From contig JAPJRA010000100.1 in NCBI GenBank assembly GCA_030824835.1, positions 1 to 7,616 on the forward strand: 7,616 nucleotides of DNA, read 5' to 3'. The notes beneath the pieces were generated by a model that did no database searches, was not told the DNA's origin, and saw only the letters and a program-made list of their open reading frames with translations. Source of the DNA: Geminicoccaceae bacterium. GTDB lineage: Bacteria > Pseudomonadota > Alphaproteobacteria > Geminicoccales > Geminicoccaceae. The position numbers were made by a program, and so were the translations under genes. This document shows positions 1 to 4,339 of this stretch, in pieces. Numbering within the stretch: position 1 is the first letter of the stretch; each line of letters opens with the position of its first letter.

Positions 1-1
1 C

Positions 2-163
2 ACGCGCAAGATCGGCCGGGTGCGCACCTGCACGCTCAGGCCCGAGCGGCTGGCGGCCGCCGAGGACTGGCTGGATGCCCAGCGGACTCTCTGGACCAGG
101 CGGCTCGACCAGCTGGACAGCCTGGTGCTGAGCCTGAAGCTGAAGGAGCAGGAAGACCCATGA
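2..163 (+). CDS. ArsR-family transcriptional regulator, C-terminal 53 residues (5' end outside window)
   Basis: Only the last 53 codons and a TGA stop are inside the window. The segment reads TRKIGRVRTCTLRPERL, then AEDWLDAQRTLWTRRLDQLD. This is the usual tail of ArsR-type winged-helix repressors of the kind paired with AHSA1/SRPBCC genes: the wing-end GRVRTC, then a C-terminal helix with WL..QR.LW..RLDQLD. The helix-turn-helix itself lies upstream and cannot be checked. The stop codon overlaps the next start as ATGA (160-163), so the two genes are probably translationally coupled. By analogy with such pairs, the protein likely represses its own operon, which here could include the SRPBCC, oxidoreductase and hydratase genes. 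The ligand is unknown. The family call comes from motif recognition, not a search. Confidence 0.85.
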   Translation, partial: TRKIGRVRTCTLRPERLAAAEDWLDAQRTLWTRRLDQLDSLVLSLKLKEQEDP

Positions 164-642
164 TCGTCGCCCCCGCCACCGTCTTCGACCAGCAGCTCGA
201 TCTGGAGCTCAAGCGCGAGGTCGCCGTGCCGCCAAGGCTCGTCTGGCGCGCCTGGACCGAGCCGGCGCTGCTGATGCAGTGGTTCACGCCGGTCCCCTGG
301 CGGACGACGGCCTGCGAGATCGACCTGCGGCCCGGCGGCAGGTTCCGTACGGTCATGGAAGGCCCCAACGGCGAGCGGCACGACAATACGGGCTGCTTCC
401 TGGCGGTGGAGCACGAGAAGCTGCTGGTCTTCACCGACGCGCTCGGGCCCGGCTACCGCCCGGTCGGCGGCGGCTTCATGACCGCCTCCGTCACGCTCGA
501 GCCCTCGGCCGAGGGGACGCTCTACACCGCGCTGGCGCTGCACCAGGACGCGGCGACGAAGCAGAAGCACGAGACCATGGGCTTTCATCAGGGCTGGAGC
601 ACGGCGCTGGACCAGCTTGTGGCCCTGGTGCAGGGGCTTTAA
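160..642 (+). CDS. SRPBCC / AHSA1-like (Hsp90 ATPase activator homology 1) domain protein
   Basis: The protein has 160 residues, a normal length for a single AHSA1-like SRPBCC domain. Family landmarks appear in order: VWRAWTEPALLMQWFTP near residues 28-44, the DLRPGGRFR turn with MEGPNG after it (55-71), GCFLAVEHEKLLVFTD (78-93), and the C-terminal helix MGFHQGWSTALDQL (140-153). The fold makes a deep hydrophobic cavity that binds small lipophilic ligands. Members of this bacterial branch have no agreed reaction, and no catalytic residue can be named. The start ATG overlaps the ArsR stop by four bases and has purine-rich AAGGAG at 143-148 and GGAAG at 151-155 upstream. Pairing with an ArsR gene is a recurrent arrangement in which the regulator is thought to control the SRPBCC partner. 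The ligand or substrate is unknown. Confidence 0.9.
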   Translation: MIVAPATVFDQQLDLELKREVAVPPRLVWRAWTEPALLMQWFTPVPWRTTACEIDLRPGGRFRTVMEGPNGERHDNTGCFLAVEHEKLLVFTDALGPGYRPVGGGFMTASVTLEPSAEGTLYTALALHQDAATKQKHETMGFHQGWSTALDQLVALVQGL

Positions 643-701
643 ATCGGGCCGGCCGAAGCCCGCCGCCTCGGTTCCCGCCCTCTTTCCTCGAAGGTGAACA
701 G

Positions 702-1721
702 ATGAAAGCCGTCGGCTATTGGAAAGAGGGTTTGCCGATCGACGATCCGCGCTCGCTCGAGGACCTCGAGCTTGCCGAGCCCGGGGCGCCCACCGGCCGG
801 GACCTGCTGGTCCGGGTGCAGGCCGTGGCGGTGAACCCGCGCGACGTGAAGAGCCGCAAGAGCGTGGCGCCGACCGGCGGCGGGCCCGTGGTGCTGGGCT
901 ACGACGCGTCGGGCGTGGTCGAGGCCGTGGGCCCGCAGGCGGAGCTGTTCCGCCCGGGCGACGCAGTCTTCTATGCGGGCGTGCTGGGCCGGCAGGGGGC
1001 CAATGCCGAGCTGCAGCTGGTCGACGAGCGGATCGTCGGCCGCAAGCCGGCGTCGGTCGAGCATGCGGCCGCCGCCTCGCTGCCGCTGACCAGCCTGACA
1101 GCCTGGGAGATGCTGTTCGACCGGCTGCAGCTGCGGCCGGGCGGCGGGACCGGCGAGACGCTGCTGGTGATCGGCGGCGCCGGCGGTGTGCCGTCGATGG
1201 CGCTGCAGCTCGCCCGCCAGCTCAGCGAGGTCCGGCTGGTCGCCACCGCGTCGCGGCCGGAGAGCGAGGCCTGGGTGCGGGCGCTGGGCGCCCAGCATGT
1301 CGTCGACCACACACGGCCGCTCGCGGCGCAGCTGGAGGCGATCGATGGGCTCCCACCCGTCAGCCGCATCTTCTCGACCCACACCGACACGGCGAGCTGG
1401 GCGGAGATGGCCAAGATCATCGCCCCACAAGGGCGCATCGGCCTGATCGACGACCCGGAGCCCCTGGACCTGCGGCTGATGAAGTTCAAGAGCGTGTCGA
1501 TCCATTGGGAGGCGATGTTCACCCGGCCGATGTTCGGCACCGCCGACATGCAGCGCCAGCACGACATCCTGAACGAGGTGGCCGTGCTGGTCGACGCCGG
1601 CCAGGTGCGGGCGACCGCGGCCACCGACTACGGCTCGATCACCGCCGCCAACCTGCGCCGCGCGCATGCGGCGCTCGAGGGCGGCCACGTGGTCGGCAAG
1701 ATCACGCTCACCGGCTTCTGA
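702..1721 (+). CDS. Zinc-type alcohol dehydrogenase / quinone oxidoreductase-like protein (MDR superfamily)
   Basis: The protein has 339 residues, typical of the single-chain MDR family often named zinc-binding alcohol dehydrogenase family protein. The N-terminal GroES-like half contains NPRDVKSR (45-52) and GYDASGVVEAVG (66-77). The linker has PLTSLTAWEMLFDRL (128-141). The Rossmann half carries the NAD(P)H-binding loop GGAGGVPS (158-165). The C-terminal GGHVVGKITL is the usual end of quinone-oxidoreductase-like MDRs. No CxxC structural-zinc lobe is visible, so despite the family name a zinc-free, NADPH-dependent quinone or enone reductase is more likely; this is inference. I chose the ATG at 702 because AAGGTGA lies just upstream (691-697), and the homology begins at MKAVGY; the in-frame sequence further upstream is a shadow of the SRPBCC gene. 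It sits 59 bases after that gene, probably in the same operon. Confidence 0.9.
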   Translation: MKAVGYWKEGLPIDDPRSLEDLELAEPGAPTGRDLLVRVQAVAVNPRDVKSRKSVAPTGGGPVVLGYDASGVVEAVGPQAELFRPGDAVFYAGVLGRQGANAELQLVDERIVGRKPASVEHAAAASLPLTSLTAWEMLFDRLQLRPGGGTGETLLVIGGAGGVPSMALQLARQLSEVRLVATASRPESEAWVRALGAQHVVDHTRPLAAQLEAIDGLPPVSRIFSTHTDTASWAEMAKIIAPQGRIGLIDDPEPLDLRLMKFKSVSIHWEAMFTRPMFGTADMQRQHDILNEVAVLVDAGQVRATAATDYGSITAANLRRAHAALEGGHVVGKITLTGF

Positions 1722-1732
1722 GGGGCAACGAG

Positions 1733-2524
1733 ATGGACATCACAACGGCCAAGGCAGCCTCAGCACTGCTCGCACGCCACTGGCAGGACGGCACCGTGCT
1801 GGATGCCCTGCCGCCGGACCTGCGCCCGGCCACGCGCGCGGAAGGCTATCTGGTCCAGGCGCAGATCGAGGCGCTGAGCGACAAGCCGCTCTACGGCTGG
1901 AAGATCGCCGCCACCAGTGCCGCCGGGCAGCGCCATATCGGCATCGACGGGCCGATCGCCGGCCGGCTGCTCGCGGAGAACATGCACACCCACGGGGAGG
2001 CGATCCCGTTCGGCGCCAACCGGATGCGCGTCGCCGAGGCCGAGTTCGCCTTCCGCATGGGCCACGACCTGCCACCACGGGCGATGCCGTATGCCGAGGC
2101 GGAGGTACTGGCGGCCGTGGCGGACCTCTATCTCGCGATCGAGATACCGGATTCGCGCTACCAGGATTTCGTCACGGCCGGCGGCCCGCAACTGATCGCC
2201 GACAATGCCTGCGCGCATCGCTTCGTCATCGGCCCGCGGGCGCCGACCGCGTGGCGGCAGCTGGATCTGGCGGCGCACCGCGTCGTCGGGCGGGTCGGCG
2301 ACGGGCCTGCCTTCGAGGGCAGCGGCGCCAACGTGCTGGGCGATCCGCGCGTGGCGCTGACCTGGCTCGCCAACGAGCTGTCGGCGCTGGGCATCACGCT
2401 GGCCGCCGGGCAGACGGTGATCACCGGGACCTGCGTGACGCCGATGGCGATAGCGCCCGGCGAGGTGGTCGAGGCCGATTTCGGGGAGCTCGGGCAGATG
2501 GGCTGCCGCTTCCTCGCGGCGTGA
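1733..2524 (+). CDS. 2-keto-4-pentenoate hydratase / fumarylacetoacetate hydrolase-family protein
   Basis: The 263-residue length matches the MhpD/DmpE hydratase group, whose members add water to 2-hydroxypenta-2,4-dienoates in meta-cleavage pathways, or decarboxylate related keto acids. Motifs visible are GWKIAATS (55-62), the acidic metal-site strand AEAEFAFRM (101-109) and AIEIPDSRY (135-143). Also present are IADNACAHRFVIGP (155-168) and, near the C-terminus, ANELSALGITLAAGQTVITG followed by P and GD/E-type turns. E102, E104 and E137 are in place to be the divalent-metal ligands. The start ATG lies 11 bases after the oxidoreductase stop, with AGGGG (1721-1725) as ribosome binding site. 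No aldolase or ring-cleavage dioxygenase is next to it, so a role in aromatic degradation is not demonstrated. A generic FAH-fold hydratase acting with the MDR enzyme is equally possible. Confidence 0.9.
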   Translation: MDITTAKAASALLARHWQDGTVLDALPPDLRPATRAEGYLVQAQIEALSDKPLYGWKIAATSAAGQRHIGIDGPIAGRLLAENMHTHGEAIPFGANRMRVAEAEFAFRMGHDLPPRAMPYAEAEVLAAVADLYLAIEIPDSRYQDFVTAGGPQLIADNACAHRFVIGPRAPTAWRQLDLAAHRVVGRVGDGPAFEGSGANVLGDPRVALTWLANELSALGITLAAGQTVITGTCVTPMAIAPGEVVEADFGELGQMGCRFLAA

Positions 2525-2736
2525 GAGGGCGGCGGACGGGCGGCACCGGCAACGTCGTCAAGGTCGCCAACCCGAAATGTCGGATCAGCTCCCGGCGGCA
2601 GGACTGCACCGGGGCACCCTGGCCGAAATGCTGGGAGGTCTGGACCGAGACCTGCACCAGCGGCAGCAGCATCACGACCTACTCCTGCACCGACGCCAAT
2701 CCGCTCGCGCACACCTGCATCACCTGCAGCGGCTAG
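2521..2736 (+). CDS. Unrecognised small cysteine-rich protein (71 aa), GTG start overlapping the hydratase stop
   Basis: I do not recognise this frame. It opens at GTG 2521, overlapping the hydratase TGA as GTGA, and closes with TAG at 2734-2736. There is no in-frame ATG after 2521. Third codon positions are almost all G or C (about nine in ten by hand count), which is what real genes here show. The product is strikingly cysteine-rich in its last 52 residues: Cys at 20, 29, 37, 45, 56, 66 and 69, interspersed with Trp (34, 38, 41), Thr and Ser. The start of this run reads PKCRISSRRQDC and the end HTCITCSG. There is no signal peptide from this start. It may be a small metal-binding or disulfide-bonded protein coupled to the hydratase, the tail of a decayed larger gene, or a chance open frame. 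No strong Shine-Dalgarno precedes the GTG. Confidence 0.45.
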   Translation: MRGRRTGGTGNVVKVANPKCRISSRRQDCTGAPWPKCWEVWTETCTSGSSITTYSCTDANPLAHTCITCSG

Positions 2737-2767
2737 CGGCCGGCGCCCAGCCCGCGATCGTGTGGGC

Positions 2768-2784
2768 CGCGGGCCGGGCCCGCG
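2768..2784. repeat. Perfect GC-only inverted repeat (7-bp arms, 3-nt loop); possible terminator stem
   Basis: CGCGGGC (2768-2774), CGG loop, GCCCGCG (2778-2784). It lies about 31 bases after the stop of the cysteine-rich frame, a plausible place for transcription to end. There is no T-run after it, so intrinsic termination is not shown. In DNA this rich in G and C, such stems also arise by chance. Confidence 0.3.
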
Positions 2785-3028
2785 TCGTCGGGCACGCCTG
2801 TCACGGCCGCGTCCCGCCAGCTGCCACGGCGCCGAGCGTGGTGGGAGGCATGGGTCGCTGCCGGGCCGGCTCCAGCTGGCCGGACCACGCGGATTACCGT
2901 CTTAGGTGAACCGCTGCGCCTCGATGGACAGCTTCGACACGGGAACGCCAAATCCCGACGAGAGAAAATGGAAGTCGATAGAGCGTGGCGCGTTCTTCTA
3001 TTTGTAATCCACGCTCGGTGAAAAATAA

Positions 3029-3057
3029 TTGACATCCGGCAGCGCTAGGATGATCAT
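3029..3057 (+). promoter_or_regulatory. Putative sigma-70-type promoter for the secreted-protein gene
   Basis: A perfect TTGACA at 3029-3034 is followed 17 bases later by GATCAT (3052-3057), four of six matches to TATAAT. TATCAT at 3057-3062 is a better -10 match but sits at 22-base spacing. The gene start is about 75-80 bases downstream. The local drop in GC supports a promoter. The -10 region lies inside an inverted repeat (3049-3063), so a bound protein there would block RNA polymerase. Confidence 0.5.
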
Positions 3058-3090
3058 ATCATCGTACCTATGATGACAATTCGGTCATCA
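3049..3090. promoter_or_regulatory. Operator-like pair of perfect inverted repeats with GATGA/TCATC half-sites
   Basis: The first dyad is GATGAT-CAT-ATCATC (3049-3063). The second is TGATGAC-AATTCG-GTCATCA (3071-3077 and 3084-3090). Both are perfect and share the half-site core GATGA or its complement TCATC. The four half-sites therefore cover the -10 region and about 30 bases downstream. This is the layout expected of a repressor binding two dimer sites over a promoter. A GTGTACAC palindrome (3091-3098) follows directly. The regulator is not identifiable; the window's ArsR gene is one candidate but nothing links them. Confidence 0.5.
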
Positions 3091-3131
3091 GTGTACACTA
3101 TTCGCTAGCATCAACATTGGGAGACACCTCC

Positions 3132-3569
3132 ATGCGCCGGATTTCCTACGGCGTTGCAAGAGCAATCCTGCTTGCGATCCCCTGCGGACTAGCATTGATG
3201 GCAGTGATGTCCAGTCCAGCACGAGCCATCAGCGCGCCGGATGCACGCGCTTCCTGCGATCGACTTGGCACCTTGAACCCACTTCGCTCGGAAGGCGCCA
3301 CGTCTTGTGTCCGCGTCGGCGTCGGTAATTACAACGTGACGTTCGGCGTGCCGTTCATCGGCCCCGGTATCGGGCGCTGTACTGTTACCGGGACCCTCGG
3401 CGTGGCCAGCGCCCTCTTCGACGCGGCGGCGCCGACGCCCGGCACGCTCTTCCTGTCGTTCGCCCCGGCACCGTTCCCGGGCGGGCCGCAGCGGACCGTG
3501 AAGGTCTACACGTTCAACTCCGCCGGCGCCCCCGCGGACAACGGCTTTCGCCTTCTCGTCAGTTGCTGA
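3132..3569 (+). CDS. Small secreted protein with four cysteines in the mature chain, function unknown
   Basis: The product has 145 residues. A Sec-type signal peptide is clear: MRR at the start, a hydrophobic core AILLAIPCGLALMAVM (11-26), and an A-R-A cleavage site after residue 32. The mature chain of about 113 residues has Cys at 42, 59, 83 and 145, enough for two disulfides. The mature sequence has a beta-strand rhythm: SCVRVGVGNYNVTF (58-71), GRCTVTGTLG (81-90), VKVYTFNSAGAPADNGFRLLVSC (123-145; quoted here only as landmarks G-Y-x-V-x-F, a mid Cys and a terminal F-x-L-x-V-x-C). From memory, this order is shared by a loose group of uncharacterised bacterial secreted beta-sandwich proteins, but I cannot name a Pfam family. 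I chose ATG 3132 over the upstream in-frame TTG 3117 because GGGAGA (3119-3124) lies at ideal distance. It stands alone, with its own promoter and operator-like repeats upstream. Confidence 0.75.
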   Translation: MRRISYGVARAILLAIPCGLALMAVMSSPARAISAPDARASCDRLGTLNPLRSEGATSCVRVGVGNYNVTFGVPFIGPGIGRCTVTGTLGVASALFDAAAPTPGTLFLSFAPAPFPGGPQRTVKVYTFNSAGAPADNGFRLLVSC

Positions 3570-3879
3570 ACGCGGGGCATGCGCCGCACCATGCGTAGGC
3601 TGAGCCAGATCCCTTGACCGGGAGATGGCTTCACGGCGGGGGGGCGTCGCCAACAAGAACAGACTTTCCGAAGACGAACGGAAGTCATGACCAACAAAGG
3701 CTGGGATGATCCCCGCATCCAGCCCCTCCCACGACAGTCTTCAACGTACGGCGCCCCCGTTGCGCCCCATGCCCGGCAGGCCGCACGGACGCGCCTTCGC
3801 CGGCCGGCGTCGGCTTCGGCCATCGACCGCATCGACCGCATCGACCGCATCGACCGGACGGGGGCGCAGGCGGAGGCCG
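3570..3879. other. Degenerate gene-poor stretch before the toxin remnant
   Basis: No recognisable gene. A short frame from ATG 3625 to TGA 3688-3690 (MASRRGGVANKNRLSEDERKS) overlaps, as ATGA, a second frame from ATG 3687 to 3923 that contains IDR repeats. Neither resembles a known antitoxin closely enough to call, although this is where a MazE- or ribbon-helix-helix-type antitoxin would sit. No clear terminator follows the secreted-protein stop. The 9-bp tandem repeat is listed separately. Confidence 0.5.
3822..3856. repeat. 9-bp tandem repeat, almost four copies of ATCGACCGC
   Basis: Units begin at 3822, 3831, 3840 and 3849; the first three are identical and the last stops one base short (ATCGACCG then G). 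The unit is a multiple of three, so it adds residues without shifting the frame: Ile-Asp-Arg in one forward frame. It lies just upstream of the toxin remnant, in sequence with no assigned gene. Such arrays grow and shrink by replication slippage, so copy number may vary between strains. Confidence 0.9.
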
Positions 3880-4184
3880 GTGGCTGGCATGGATTGCGCC
3901 GAGACGACGTTACCGGTGCTTGAGAGCAAAGAAATGGCTGCTTTCCACGTCGATAGCGCCAGTGTCGTCGTTTGCCACCTGACCACGCACCTGACCGGAG
4001 CATCCAGCTTCCGGGTCGCCGTCGAGCCGACAGCAGCAAACGGCCTGCGGGCCCGGTCGGAGGTCATGGTCGAGAGGGTGGCGGGCGTGGCCCGGGTCCG
4101 GCTGCGCGAGGTGTGGGACAGCTTGACCGCGCCGCGATGACCGCCGTCGAGCGGGCGCTACTGTTGGTGCTTGGATTCGCATAA
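3880..4184 (+). pseudogene. MazF/PemK-family toxin remnant, frameshifted
   Basis: MazF/PemK toxins are small ribosome-independent mRNA endonucleases. In the frame of GTG 3880 / ATG 3934, the sequence reads DSASVVVCHLTTHLTG, then SFRVAVEPTAANGLRARSEVMVERV. These match the central strands of the family as I know it: V.vcPlTt.l, then fRv.VeP...nGLr..SqvMvdk. The frame runs on to ARVRLREV and then wrongly ends DSLTAPR and TGA at 4138-4140. In the next frame the sequence continues GQLDRAAMTAVERALLLVLGFA to TAA 4182-4184, exactly the family's C-terminal pattern (igqLd...m..v.raL...LG.a). One base therefore appears deleted near 4111-4120. The N-terminus is also eroded: the conserved KPRPALV strand with its catalytic Arg is replaced by ETTLPVLES, and no antitoxin is visible upstream. 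The gene is very likely inactive. The left limit is approximate. Confidence 0.7.
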
Positions 4185-4247
4185 TACGAGATGGTATCCG
4201 AAGAACGCAGATTCTACGGAGTTAAGGAACGTTAGGGTGACTCGGTA

Positions 4248-4268
4248 CGGTTAACCGCTAGTTAACCG
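4248..4268. repeat. Perfect inverted repeat CGGTTAAC-n5-GTTAACCG
   Basis: The two 8-bp arms are exact complements around a CGCTA spacer. Each arm contains the palindrome GTTAAC, and the left arm continues into GGTTAACC. It may be a protein-binding dyad, a recombination core or a weak terminator hairpin; the sequence alone does not decide. Confidence 0.6.
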
Positions 4269-4288
4269 AAGCAGCAGTATAGAACCAG

Positions 4289-4305
4289 TGGCAAGCGAGT
4301 TGCCA
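4289..4305. repeat. Perfect inverted repeat TGGCAA-n5-TTGCCA
   Basis: Six-base arms flank GCGAG. It lies 35 bases downstream of the Ntn-hydrolase stop codon when read on the minus strand, so it could be a weak hairpin at the end of that transcript, though no clear T-run follows on that strand. Confidence 0.45.
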
Positions 4306-4339
4306 TCGGGATAAACAGCAGCACATTTCACAATAGATG

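Larger units (their letters stand above)
2737..3131. other. Gene-poor stretch of about 395 bases upstream of the secreted-protein gene
   Basis: No convincing gene lies here. The first ~170 bases are GC-rich with several hairpins, the best being 2768-2784. Then composition drifts down towards AT-rich around 3000-3110. A short frame from GTG 2906 to TAA 3005-3007 (33 codons; inner ATG at 2924) ends in ERKWKSIERGAFFYL, which looks protein-like but has no ribosome binding site and may be a gene remnant. The right end contains the promoter and operator-like dyads described separately. Confidence 0.6.
4185..4339. other. Convergent intergenic gap with two inverted repeats and phased GTTA words
   Basis: This gap lies between the plus-strand toxin remnant and the minus-strand Ntn-hydrolase gene, and is where base composition changes. 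It holds a perfect 8-5-8 inverted repeat, CGGTTAAC-CGCTA-GTTAACCG (4248-4268). It also holds a perfect 6-5-6 repeat, TGGCAA-GCGAG-TTGCCA (4289-4305). GTTA words begin at 4221, 4231, 4250 and 4261, about one or two helical turns apart. Either repeat could form a transcript hairpin ending the convergent units, but neither has a T-run. I saw no direct repeat longer than a few bases shared with the right edge of the AT-rich block. Confidence 0.5.

Noticed and set aside
279..701. Upstream in-frame extension of the MDR oxidoreductase reading frame
   Set aside because: It overlaps the SRPBCC gene in another frame, is Arg/Ala/Gly-rich, and homology starts at the ATG at 702 with its own ribosome binding site.
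639..1688. Long minus-strand open frame antisense to the oxidoreductase
   Set aside because: High-GC genes leave long antisense frames; its composition is Arg/His/Gln-rich with no recognisable motif.
2733..3035. Minus-strand 100-codon frame in the gap before the secreted-protein gene
   Set aside because: Arg/Ala/His-rich with no motif, no ribosome binding site seen, and it covers the promoter region of the plus-strand gene.
3625..3690. 21-codon frame ending in RLSEDERKS, overlapping the next ATG
   Set aside because: Too short, with no well-placed ribosome binding site; the resemblance to an antitoxin N-terminus is too slight to claim.
3687..3923. 78-codon plus-strand frame upstream of the toxin remnant as a possible antitoxin
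   Set aside because: No MazE, ribbon-helix-helix or AbrB-like pattern is visible; much of it is the IDR tandem repeat and Arg/Ala-rich sequence.
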